Assembly (NCBI GenBank): GCA_017458675.1
Contig: JAFTAM010000046.1
Coordinates: 1-35,122 of the forward strand
From: a bacterium
GTDB taxonomy: Bacteria; Vulcanimicrobiota; Xenobia; Xenobiales; Xenobiaceae
Length of the DNA: 35,122 bases
Reading direction: 5' to 3'
Position numbers and translations under genes: made by a program
Part shown: positions 1 through 7,825 of the stretch, piece after piece
Layout: every line of letters starts with the position of its first letter
Position numbering within the stretch: position 1 is the first letter of the stretch
Notes under the pieces: generated by a model
The model's input: the letters and a program-made list of their open reading frames with translations, nothing else
Told to the model about the DNA's origin: nothing
The model's database searches: none

Positions 1-102
1 GCCGCTTAGATTCACAAAAGACATGTTTTATGGGGGTAAGGGGGAATTGTGCGCTTTTTACGGCTTTCACATGTTCCTGGTATCACAGCGTGCATAGAAA
101 AA

Positions 103-150
103 GGGCCTTTAAAAAATGATTTCTCATTTTTTCACAGGCCCATTTTTTTT
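103..150. terminator. Two-sided intrinsic terminator after malQ
   Basis: A long hairpin lies just past the malQ stop. The outer arms GGGCCT (103-108) and AGGCCC (136-141) pair, and inside them AAAAAATGA (111-119) pairs with TCATTTTTT (124-132). Eight T follow on the plus strand (143-150), and five A precede it (98-102), giving five T on the minus strand. It can therefore end malQ transcription and also transcripts arriving from the left. Positions 1-97 show no gene that I can support. Confidence 0.85.
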
Positions 151-158
151 AATGCGGA

Positions 159-1748
159 TTAAGCCTTTTTGCTGGGCTTGGCGGCCGCTTCCATATTTTT
201 GAGAGTTACTTCATCGACGACGGGCTGAACCTTTTCCCGTTCTCTGCCGTAAGTCATAGTCATGTCTTTTAAGCGCCATTCGATGTGCTGCGTCAGCATC
301 TCTCTGCGATAGCGCCAGCCCCAGTTGCCGGTTTCCTTGCCGGGGCAGTTCATGCGGGCTTCGCCGCCCAAGCTCATTAAATCCTGAGCGGTGACTATGG
401 CTATATCGGCCACGCTGGAGAAGATGCCGCGCATCATCGTCCAGGCAATATCCCAGCCGTCGGTAGAGAAGTAACGGCGCAGATAGTCTTTATCCTTCTC
501 GGGAGCTTCTGTCTCATACCAGCCGCGGCAGGTATTATTGTCGTGGGTACCTGTATACACAATGCAATTTTTGATACAGTTGTGAGGCAGGTAGTGGTTG
601 GAAGCATCGCTTCCGAAAGCAAATTGGAGGATGCGCATGCCGGGGAAACCGCAAGTATCGCGGATCTCCTCAACGTCTTCGGTAATTACGCCTAAATCCT
701 CGGCTATAATGGGCAGATCCTCTCCTAAGGCGCTCTGGACGGCTTTAAATAAGTCCATTCCCGGACCTTTTACCCATCTGCCGTTTTCGGCGGTTTCTTC
801 TCCGAAGGGAACTTCCCAGTAAGCGGCAAATCCGCGGAAGTGATCGATGCGGACATAATCCTGACGCTTCAGGGCCGCTTTGATTCTGGCTATCCACCAG
901 TCATAGCCGCGGCGCTTCATCTTGTTCCAGTTGTAAAGAGGATTTCCCCATAACTGGCCTATGGTTGAAAAACTGTCCGGGGGTACGCCGGCCACTACGG
1001 TAGGCGCCAGCTCTTTGTCGAAATAGAACTGTGAGGCGTTGGTCCAGGCGTCGGCGGAATCCATAGCTACGAAGATGGGCAGATCGCCTACAATTTTAAT
1101 GCCTTTTTCGTTGGCGTAGGCGCGCAGTTCGTTCCACTGCATGTCAAAGACCCATTGGGCAAAGCAGCAGCTTTTAATCTGCTCTTTGCATTCTTCTTTG
1201 GCTTCGTCTAAGGCTTTTTTTCTGCGCAGGCGGTATTCGTTGGGCCATTCGTTCCAGCTCTTGTTGTCAAATTTTTTCTTTAAAGCTGTAAATAAAGCGT
1301 AGTCGGGAAGCCATTCTTCATTTTCGCTGCAGAATCGGTTATAGCTGGCAGCTAATTCGGTGTCGGCATTTTCGTCAAAGGCGGCGGCCGCTTCTTCCAA
1401 AAGGGGCAGCTTCCAGCTGTAGACGGCGCCGAAATTTACATAATCCAAGCTGGCGCTGAAGGCCGGCGATTCTAAGTATTTGTTTAAAGTCTGGCGATCC
1501 AGCAGACCGCCTTCAATCATTTTTTCCAAACTGATTAAGTTGGGGTTGCCGGCAAAAGTACTGGGACTTTGATAAGGACTGTCTCCGTAAGAGGTGGGCC
1601 CCAGAGGCAGGACCTGCCAAAGAGTCTGTTGGGTTCTCTCTAAAAAATCTACCCATTCATAGGCTTCCTGTCCTAAGGTACCTATGCCGTATTTTCCGGG
1701 CAGAGAGGTAGGGTGGAGCAAAACCCCGCTGCAGCGCTCTAATGCCAT
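159..1748 (-). CDS. malQ: 4-alpha-glucanotransferase (amylomaltase, GH77)
   Basis: This cytoplasmic enzyme moves alpha-1,4-glucan segments between maltodextrins in glycogen or maltose metabolism. The protein has 529 residues, normal for the short bacterial GH77 form. The N-terminus carries the family motif LLHPTSLPG followed by GPTSYGDSPYQSPSTFAGNP. The three catalytic carboxylates are visible: Asp302 in RIDHFRGF (nucleophile), Glu350 in IIAEDLG (acid/base) and Asp403 in YTGTHDNNT. The ATG at 1748 has AGGAAGG just upstream on the minus strand, which supports the start. The gene lies 90 bp after a small unknown gene and may be read with it. A strong hairpin terminator ends it. No other glycogen or maltose gene is in the window. 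The assignment is secure. Confidence 0.97.
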   Translation of the reverse strand: MALERCSGVLLHPTSLPGKYGIGTLGQEAYEWVDFLERTQQTLWQVLPLGPTSYGDSPYQSPSTFAGNPNLISLEKMIEGGLLDRQTLNKYLESPAFSASLDYVNFGAVYSWKLPLLEEAAAAFDENADTELAASYNRFCSENEEWLPDYALFTALKKKFDNKSWNEWPNEYRLRRKKALDEAKEECKEQIKSCCFAQWVFDMQWNELRAYANEKGIKIVGDLPIFVAMDSADAWTNASQFYFDKELAPTVVAGVPPDSFSTIGQLWGNPLYNWNKMKRRGYDWWIARIKAALKRQDYVRIDHFRGFAAYWEVPFGEETAENGRWVKGPGMDLFKAVQSALGEDLPIIAEDLGVITEDVEEIRDTCGFPGMRILQFAFGSDASNHYLPHNCIKNCIVYTGTHDNNTCRGWYETEAPEKDKDYLRRYFSTDGWDIAWTMMRGIFSSVADIAIVTAQDLMSLGGEARMNCPGKETGNWGWRYRREMLTQHIEWRLKDMTMTYGREREKVQPVVDEVTLKNMEAAAKPSKKA

Positions 1749-1838
1749 TTGTGTTACCTTCCTGAAAAAAATAGTTAAAGCCCTCTTCCGCCGATTAAAA
1801 GATACTGCAGAAAAGGGCCGTAGATCATCAATTTGCGT

Positions 1839-2249
1839 CTATTTGCTGAGAGTCTTGGTCAGCTGGCAAATCTGGATATAAGCGCCCTTCTTGTCGCAGA
1901 GGCCGCCGGCGGCGCCGCTCATGCGGCAGGAAAGCTCTTCGAGACCGAGCTTGCCGATGAAATACTTGTGGACCTCTTTGCGGTCCTCTTTGGGCATACC
2001 TTCGAAGAGGTCCTTGACCTGATCGAGATAGCCGGGGGTGTGGGAGGAGCAGGTGTGAGCGATGTTGACCGCTTCGGGATATTTGTTGGTAATATCGGCG
2101 ACCCAGTCAAACTTTTCAAAGCCGCGCCAGCCTTCGTGTTTAAGGTCCCATTTGTTGATGGCCTTGTTGGCTTCGCTCATGACGTCGGCGCCAGAATACT
2201 GGACAGGGGTAGGAGTTCCGGAAAAACCGGTAATTCCGTTGAGAGACAT
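1839..2249 (-). CDS. Small protein of unknown function, 136 aa
   Basis: I do not recognise a family. The 136-residue product is soluble-looking, with no signal peptide or membrane segment. It starts with a Gly/Ser/Thr/Pro-rich stretch (MSLNGITGFSGTPTPVQYSG), continues into amphipathic, charged helices, and has Cys residues near positions 67, 108 and 117. The ATG at 2249 has AGAGG at normal spacing, so I treat it as a real gene. It has its own upstream space of 125 bp holding a perfect CGAAC-N4-GTTCG palindrome, so it could be separately regulated. malQ follows after 90 bp. The start of its sequence loosely resembles that of the metallopeptidase-like gene at 13580-14608 (MSxN then Gly-rich), which may be chance. 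Confidence 0.75.
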   Translation of the reverse strand: MSLNGITGFSGTPTPVQYSGADVMSEANKAINKWDLKHEGWRGFEKFDWVADITNKYPEAVNIAHTCSSHTPGYLDQVKDLFEGMPKEDRKEVHKYFIGKLGLEELSCRMSGAAGGLCDKKGAYIQICQLTKTLSK

Positions 2250-2295
2250 TTTGATTAAACCTCTTTGTATTTAAAAATATACACAGCAAAACTTA

Positions 2296-2309
2296 CGAAC
2301 AATCGTTCG
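2296..2309. promoter_or_regulatory. LexA-box-like palindrome upstream of the 136-aa gene
   Basis: CGAACAATCGTTCG has perfect CGAAC/GTTCG arms separated by four bases. It is very close to the Gram-positive type SOS box (CGAAC-N4-GTTCG), with one mismatch to the degenerate central consensus. It lies 47 bp upstream of the ATG at 2249. On the minus strand a TATATT sits 15-16 bp beyond a possible -35 that overlaps the palindrome, which is where a repressor would act. The role is inferred; it could also be a simple hairpin. Confidence 0.4.
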
Positions 2310-2374
2310 CTTACAAAGCATTTATTTGCAGAGAAAAGTTTATTCCCTGCCTCAACAGTCAGAAAGCCTGACAA

Positions 2375-3610
2375 TTAAGATTTTTGCGAATGCTTGGTCC
2401 AGACGGAGGCCAGAGCCAGCAGCAGCTCCTTGGTCTGCTCCATCTCCTCTACGGTAGTCCATTCCAGGGGCGAATGGATGTTGTGCTGAGCGGAGGAGAG
2501 ATTGGGGGTGGGCAGTCCCATTTCCGTGAGGCCGGAACCGTCGGTGCCGCCGCGGATAATGGTCATGTCGGGTTCGGTCCCCAGGCTGCGCATAGCTTCC
2601 TGTGCGTAGGCCAGTACTCTGGGGTTTTTGGTCAGGCCGTCGCGCATATTGCGGTACTGCTTTTTAACCTCCACCTTAATTTCGGCTTTGGGATTTTCGG
2701 CCCGCAGAGCCACGGCGATGCTTTCCAGTATATCGGCGTAATTCTTTAAGTAAGCGGTTTCAAAGTCGCGGAGGATGATCTTTATCTCGGTATGGGCTAC
2801 CGAGCCTTCAAAGGAGTAGGGATGGAGGAAGCCGGCCCGTCCCTCGGAGGTCTCCGGAGTTAAGGTGAGCTTGGGCAGGCGGGCGATAAATTCCGAACCG
2901 ATGCGGATGGAATTGACCATGCGGTCCTTGCCGTGGGCGGGATGGGTATTTATGCCTTCGATGGTCACCGTGGCCAGATCGGCGGAGAAGGTCTCGCAGT
3001 CGATCATGCCGGTAGCTCCGCCGTCTAAGGTATAGGCGGCGTCGGCTTTAATGCGCTCAGGGTTTAAGTGAAGGGTGCCTGCGCCTATTTCTTCATCTAC
3101 CGAGAAGCAGAGGCGAATCTCTCCGTGGGGAATTTCCGGATGCTTAATGAGGTATTCGGCGGCTTCGACGATCGCCGTCAGTCCGGCCTTGCAGTCGGTG
3201 CCCAGCAGGGTGGTTCCGTCGGAAGTGATTAAAGTTTTGCCTATGGCTTCTTTTAATTCAGGGAACTCTTCGGGATCCAATTTTTTGGAAGGATCGCCGG
3301 GAAGTACCAGAACTTGGCCCTGGTAATTTTCGATGACCTGAGGCTTAATATTGACGGCGCTTACCTCGGGAGAGGTATCGACATGAGCCAGCCAGGCGAT
3401 GACCGGAACGTTCTCGGCGGTAGCGGGAACAGTTGCAGTTAAAATGCCGTATTTGTCCAGCACGACGTCGCTGCAGCCCATTCCCTCAAGCTCGGTTTTG
3501 AGAAGGCGGTTGAATTCGGTCTGAGTCGTGGTAGAGGGATAGGAGGACGATTCCTCGTCCGATTGGGTATTTATGGCCGCATAGCGGCAGAAGCGTTCGA
3601 GAGTAGACAT
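2375..3610 (-). CDS. pepT: Peptidase T (tripeptidase, M20B)
   Basis: This cytoplasmic dizinc aminopeptidase removes the N-terminal residue from tripeptides. The 411-residue length matches the family. The metal and catalytic residues are in order: His76 and Asp78 in AHVDTS, bridging Asp139 in LLGTDCKAG, Glu173/Glu174 in SVDEEIG, Asp196 in YTLDGG, and a late His at 379 in NIHSPLEW. The substrate-loop motif THPAHGKDRMVN is also present. In the usual GADDKAG motif the second Asp is Cys here, but the metal-binding Asp is kept, so the enzyme should be active. The ATG at 3610 lacks a clear Shine-Dalgarno motif. The preceding gene ends only 39 bp upstream, so co-transcription is likely. Confidence 0.96.
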   Translation of the reverse strand: MSTLERFCRYAAINTQSDEESSSYPSTTTQTEFNRLLKTELEGMGCSDVVLDKYGILTATVPATAENVPVIAWLAHVDTSPEVSAVNIKPQVIENYQGQVLVLPGDPSKKLDPEEFPELKEAIGKTLITSDGTTLLGTDCKAGLTAIVEAAEYLIKHPEIPHGEIRLCFSVDEEIGAGTLHLNPERIKADAAYTLDGGATGMIDCETFSADLATVTIEGINTHPAHGKDRMVNSIRIGSEFIARLPKLTLTPETSEGRAGFLHPYSFEGSVAHTEIKIILRDFETAYLKNYADILESIAVALRAENPKAEIKVEVKKQYRNMRDGLTKNPRVLAYAQEAMRSLGTEPDMTIIRGGTDGSGLTEMGLPTPNLSSAQHNIHSPLEWTTVEEMEQTKELLLALASVWTKHSQKS

Positions 3611-3649
3611 AATAATGACGTTCGACCAAATCGGCGGCGAGCCTGCTTT

Positions 3650-5092
3650 TTAAAGAGCCTCTCCGTCGACCGCGTCCTCCTCGCCGCTTCCGTCTTCCGG
3701 AGCCTCGCCGTCCACTTCGTCGGGCCCGTCGGTCTTGAGCGTAGGTTTTATATCAAAGAAGACGGGCTCCTGAGGAATGATATTGACGGTGCACACTTCA
3801 AAGGAGGCCTCGCGGGTATTCAGGTGTACCGGGGGATACTGCCAGCCGTAGGCCTGCTCGCGCCTGACGGAGGTTTTGGGATGGGGCAGATCGACCAAAG
3901 TCTGGCCCAGACAGAAGTGGGCTTCGCCGCTGCGCAGATCGCGCAGCAGACAATCGGCAAAATCGACGTTTACCTTGCAGTCTTCATCCATGATCACGAT
4001 TGGGGCGATGAGCATCATGTCGTCGGCCCAGTACAGCCCCTCCAGACTGAATTTGAGCTTGACCTCAAAGGGGTCGATTTTTACGTCGATATCAGCGGGG
4101 GGAGCTTGGATAATCTTAGGGTCAAAGCTGTATATCCAGGAGTCCTTCAAGGGAAGCTCGACTACCTTGTCGATTCGCAGTTTGTCGGGCAGGGAGTCAG
4201 GCTGAGCAAAGGGTCGGAAGAAAAAGTAAAATCGGTTGTTTAAAGGACCTAAGGGACCGTAAGTTTCAGTATTTTCAGAATCCTGACCGGCAGCCTGCAG
4301 AGTGCAGCGGACTTTGGGAGGAGCGAAATATTCCAGCAGGCCTTTGCGGTCGAGCCTATAGATCAGCTCGTCAGGGTGGCCTACCTTCCAGAGCTTTTCC
4401 TGCAGCTTGTCGATATTCTGGCTGCGGTTGGACTTGCTGGGGAAGTGGGCTTTTAAGCGCCAGCCGGTCAGCCCCTGCTGCAGTTCGTCGAGGCACATGG
4501 TGCTTGAACCGATAGTGATTTCCTTGTTGACCTTGTAGACTTTGCTGAGCTCCCAGGCCTGATTGCGGCGCGGGCAGTCGACGTTGAAGTCCCAGCAGCC
4601 GGCTATGGTGCCCATGGGAATCATGGCCATGGGATCGTCGGGTTCCTCCCAGGCCATAATATGCAGGGCTTTTTCGTCGCTCAGATTTGAAAAGGGGTCG
4701 ATTATGCTGTTGAAATACTGCAGTCCCTGTCCGGCCGGCTCCAGACGCTGGATCTCCAGGCGGATTCTTTTTGCCTCGGGAGATATAGGGCCGAAGAACA
4801 GGACCAGGCGGTGATCGGGGTAACCGGCGGCCTGAGCGGCCTCGGCGCTGATTTCAAAGACGTCGGCCAGAGGCTGGGCGCGGTCGAGATCGTCGGTGAG
4901 CCAGGCTTTGCTGATTTGGGACATGGTAAGCTCGGGCTCGGCTTTGACGCAGGCATAGGTGCCTATCGAATCGTAGACGACCCAGGCCAGATTAAAGCTG
5001 ACGGCAAAGTCCTCTGCGTCGCTGCCCAGGCGCACAAAAGCTCCCGCAGCCTTGGCCGCTTCCAGACCGTATAATTCGCGCTCACAGATCAT
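3650..5092 (-). CDS. Protein of unknown function, 480 aa, acidic C-terminus
   Basis: I do not recognise this family. The 480-residue protein has no signal peptide or membrane helix and looks cytoplasmic. It mixes alpha/beta segments rich in Trp, Phe and Tyr, with several Cys residues (for example GCWDFNVDCP near 165-175 and STMCLDEL near 198). Its last 30 residues are strongly acidic (GEAPEDGSGEEDAVDGEAL). The ATG at 5092 has AAAGGA eight bases upstream, which supports the start. It lies after the shc terminator hairpin and 39 bp before pepT, so it probably shares a transcript with pepT rather than with shc. No catalytic motif is evident to me. Confidence 0.8.
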   Translation of the reverse strand: MICERELYGLEAAKAAGAFVRLGSDAEDFAVSFNLAWVVYDSIGTYACVKAEPELTMSQISKAWLTDDLDRAQPLADVFEISAEAAQAAGYPDHRLVLFFGPISPEAKRIRLEIQRLEPAGQGLQYFNSIIDPFSNLSDEKALHIMAWEEPDDPMAMIPMGTIAGCWDFNVDCPRRNQAWELSKVYKVNKEITIGSSTMCLDELQQGLTGWRLKAHFPSKSNRSQNIDKLQEKLWKVGHPDELIYRLDRKGLLEYFAPPKVRCTLQAAGQDSENTETYGPLGPLNNRFYFFFRPFAQPDSLPDKLRIDKVVELPLKDSWIYSFDPKIIQAPPADIDVKIDPFEVKLKFSLEGLYWADDMMLIAPIVIMDEDCKVNVDFADCLLRDLRSGEAHFCLGQTLVDLPHPKTSVRREQAYGWQYPPVHLNTREASFEVCTVNIIPQEPVFFDIKPTLKTDGPDEVDGEAPEDGSGEEDAVDGEAL

Positions 5093-5134
5093 AATGCATT
5101 TCCTTTGTACATAAAACTAATAATTGCAAAATGA

Positions 5135-5177
5135 GCCGTTCTTCGCTTATTCTCTGAGAATTAAAATGAAGAACGGC
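5135..5177. terminator. Strong hairpin after shc
   Basis: GCCGTTCTTC (5135-5144) and GAAGAACGGC (5168-5177) form a perfect 10-bp stem, with an inner ATTCT/AGAAT stem in the loop. On the minus strand it is followed by TCATTTTGC, and on the plus strand by a T-rich CTTTTT a few bases on. It starts 24 bp after the shc stop and most likely ends the transcript coming from shc. Confidence 0.75.
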
Positions 5178-5200
5178 CCGGTCTTTTTAACAGATCAGCT

Positions 5201-7240
5201 TCAGCGCTGAGCGCAGGGCAGTTTGAAGTATTTGAGGGCTCTGCCTAAGGCCATCATGGGGAAGTAGTGGCGGTACATGGCGTAATTGAGCATAAAGCCT
5301 CGGCTCAGTTCCTCGCTCTGGTCCAGAACATTGCCTTTTTTTATCTCTGTTCTGGCGCCGGCGCCGTAGCCGGGGAAGCCCGTGCCGGTATATTCCTCCT
5401 GCTTCCAGGAGCCGTTTTCCTGCGAGGCGATCAGGTAGTTTACGCCCTTCAATATCGCCGGAGCGTATCTGGGATTATCGAGAGCCAGCAGTCCCATGAG
5501 CGCCCAGCCGGTCTGACTGGGAGTGGTTTTGCCCTTGCCGCGGTTTTCAAAGCTCATATAAGAAGCGCAGCTTTCGCCCCAGCCTCCGTCCTCGTTCTGA
5601 TGGGCGGCCAGCCAGTCGGCGGCTTTGAGGATCTGCGGGTTCTGCATATCGACGCCGGCGGATTTCAGAGCCGGCAGCACCAGACCGGTACCGTATACAT
5701 GGTTGACGCCCCAGCGTCCGAACCAGCTTCCGTCTTCTTCCTGTTCCTTCATCAGGTATTCCACGGCCTTGCGCTGAGCGGGATTGTTATGAACGGTCTG
5801 TCCGGCTATGCCCAGAGCCTCGACGACGTGGGCGGTTACGTCGGCTGAGGGCGGGTCCAGGACCTCTCCGAAATCGCAGAAGGGAATTTTAGTGACAATT
5901 TCGTTGGTGTTGTCGCGGTCGAAAGCTCCCCAGGCCCCGTTGGCCGAGCGCATGCCTTTTATCCACTGGAAGCCCAGAGAGAGCGCTTTGTCGACCTCGG
6001 CGGCGTCGGGACAGGCGCTGCGGTAATAGAGCAGAGCGGCCAAAGCTACGGCGCTGTCGTCGATGTCGGGATAGCAGTCGTTTTCGTATTCGAAGCACCA
6101 GCCGCCGGGAGGAGTGGTGGGGTTGTCGAGCTGCCAGTCGCCGCCGCGCTTAATCTGCTCGTCCAGAGTATAGCGCAGAGCTTTCTGGACAAATTCCTGC
6201 CTGCCGTCCACGCCGCAGTCGTGCAGAGCTACCAGGCTTAATACGGTGTCCCAGACAGGCGAAGTGCAGCACTGCAGATAGGTTCCTTTGCCTTCGACTT
6301 TGTAGGCCCAGGGCTCGTTGAAAGCATCCAGTCCGGCTTTCATAACCGGGTGCTTTAAAGAAAAGCCTTGCGTATACAAGCCAACCAGGGCATAGATCCA
6401 GGGCGGCTGAATGCCGGCCCAGCATCCGTCGTCTTCCTGCCGCTCGACGACCCACTCTATGCACATTTTCAAAGCGGTTTTGCGCAGAGGCTTTATAGGC
6501 GAATATTTGGTGTAGAGGCCCAGGAGTTTGTCGGCTAAAGAGAAGAAGCGGCCCCAGGGATCGTCGGAAGAGGGCAGGGAATAGTCCTGATTGGCGCGGC
6601 CGTTGAGGAAGAGCTCGTCGATGCGCTTTTCCGGAGGCAGCGGACGTACGGGACGGTCGGCTGAGACCAGGCACAGAGAGGCGATGGTGGCTCGGCCCCA
6701 GCTGGCGAAGGTGTATAAATTAATGGGGAACCAACTGGGAAGCAGGATAATTTCCGGCGGCAGGTTGGGACAGGCTTCCCAGGGCCATTCGCCCAGGAGA
6801 GCCAGCCAGAATTTGGTAAAGACGCGGATTTTATTGAGACCGCCCCGGGAGAGGATCCACTGGCGGGCTTTGATCATGTGGGGCGCGTTGGGATCGTGGC
6901 CGGCGATCTTTAAGGCGGTATAGGATTCGACGCTGGCGTTGATGTCGCCGTTGGGAGCTTCGAAATAAACTCCCCAGGAACCGTCCTCGCGCTGCTCGCT
7001 GACGATGCTTTTTACCACTTCCGGATATTTGGGATCGTCGGTAATGCCCAGGAAGTGCATGGCCATGATCCATTCCGATTCAATGCAGGAATTGGTCTTT
7101 AAAAAGCCTGCCCAGTTGCCTTTTTCGGTTTGATTGACCTTCAGCCAGTTTACGGCGTTGTCAATGGTCTGATTGATCTGCTCGCAGAGCGTCTGCAGAT
7201 CTCTTTCTTCCAATCCCAGGGGAGCGGTCGGGTTAGTCAT
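5201..7240 (-). CDS. shc: Squalene-hopene cyclase
   Basis: This peripheral membrane cyclase converts squalene to hopene and hopanol, the first step of hopanoid synthesis. The 679-residue length fits the family. The protonating motif is DIDD at 392-395 (PDIDDSAVAL). QW-type repeats occur throughout, for example GNWAG (41-45), DGSWGVYF (86-93), DGCWAG (271-276), GAWGAFDRDNT (435-445), DGSWFGRWG (503-511), DGGWGES (551-557) and NGSWKQEEYTGTGFPG (609-624). The C-terminus (GTGFPGYGAGAR then SRGFMLNYAMYRHYFPMMALGRA) has the longer loop of proteobacterial-type enzymes. AAGGAG lies just before the ATG at 7240, inside the end of the preceding gene, which stops 3 bp earlier, so the two are translationally coupled. 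No other hopanoid gene is visible nearby. Confidence 0.97.
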   Translation of the reverse strand: MTNPTAPLGLEERDLQTLCEQINQTIDNAVNWLKVNQTEKGNWAGFLKTNSCIESEWIMAMHFLGITDDPKYPEVVKSIVSEQREDGSWGVYFEAPNGDINASVESYTALKIAGHDPNAPHMIKARQWILSRGGLNKIRVFTKFWLALLGEWPWEACPNLPPEIILLPSWFPINLYTFASWGRATIASLCLVSADRPVRPLPPEKRIDELFLNGRANQDYSLPSSDDPWGRFFSLADKLLGLYTKYSPIKPLRKTALKMCIEWVVERQEDDGCWAGIQPPWIYALVGLYTQGFSLKHPVMKAGLDAFNEPWAYKVEGKGTYLQCCTSPVWDTVLSLVALHDCGVDGRQEFVQKALRYTLDEQIKRGGDWQLDNPTTPPGGWCFEYENDCYPDIDDSAVALAALLYYRSACPDAAEVDKALSLGFQWIKGMRSANGAWGAFDRDNTNEIVTKIPFCDFGEVLDPPSADVTAHVVEALGIAGQTVHNNPAQRKAVEYLMKEQEEDGSWFGRWGVNHVYGTGLVLPALKSAGVDMQNPQILKAADWLAAHQNEDGGWGESCASYMSFENRGKGKTTPSQTGWALMGLLALDNPRYAPAILKGVNYLIASQENGSWKQEEYTGTGFPGYGAGARTEIKKGNVLDQSEELSRGFMLNYAMYRHYFPMMALGRALKYFKLPCAQR

Positions 7241-7243
7241 ATC

Positions 7244-7798
7244 TTACTCCTTATCTTGCACGGCGGCGTCTTCAGTCTCGGTTTTGTCCGCCGCCGAATT
7301 GTCGGCTGCTTCCGCCATGCTGGCGGCTTCGTTGGCCATATTGGCGGTAGTGAGAGCGGAACTGGCGGCTCTGCTGGCAGCGTTCTTCACTTCTTCCTGA
7401 ATGAAGAGGCTGAGCTTATAATTGTGATACTGCTGAATGGTCTTGATTCTGCACCAGACGTCGGCCAGAAAAAGGCAGGCGAATATAAGCGAAAGTATCA
7501 GAATCATGCACCACTGACCGCTGTAGGAGGCGACGGCCTGGCGCTGAGCCGGATCGTTAATTAGAGCCTGCAGGGTCTCCCGGTCCTGAAAAAACTGCGG
7601 GTCCAGCTTAAAAATCATATAAGCGGCCGAAAGCAGCGCGATGTATTTGCACAGGCGCACAATCTGCCAGCCAATACTTTTATTGGGGCTGTCCTCAAAG
7701 TTTTTGGCTTTGAAAAACGAAGTGTCGCTCATAAACATGAGGACGGAAATGCCCAGAAGAAAAACAGGGGCTATGTAATTGACTATGATGTGCGCCAT
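7244..7798 (-). CDS. Three-helix membrane protein coupled to shc
   Basis: This 184-residue protein has three likely membrane helices at about 4-23, 45-64 and 96-115. A long Ala/Glu/Asp-rich helical tail (about 135-184) looks like a coiled-coil or flexible soluble domain. I do not recognise a named family. It ends 3 bp before the shc start, and the ribosome site of shc lies within its last codons, so its output is tied to that of the cyclase. The kinase gene ends 27 bp upstream. A role as a membrane partner, anchor or regulator of the cyclase or kinase is inference from context only. Confidence 0.8.
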   Translation of the reverse strand: MAHIIVNYIAPVFLLGISVLMFMSDTSFFKAKNFEDSPNKSIGWQIVRLCKYIALLSAAYMIFKLDPQFFQDRETLQALINDPAQRQAVASYSGQWCMILILSLIFACLFLADVWCRIKTIQQYHNYKLSLFIQEEVKNAASRAASSALTTANMANEAASMAEAADNSAADKTETEDAAVQDKE

Positions 7799-7825
7799 AA
7801 TATGTTTCTGCAGACTTTCAAATTT

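Noticed and set aside
3563-4243. Rightward frame of 226 codons opposite the 480-aa gene
   Set aside because: It overlaps both pepT and the 480-aa gene, which have good starts or family motifs. No ribosome site or family supports it.
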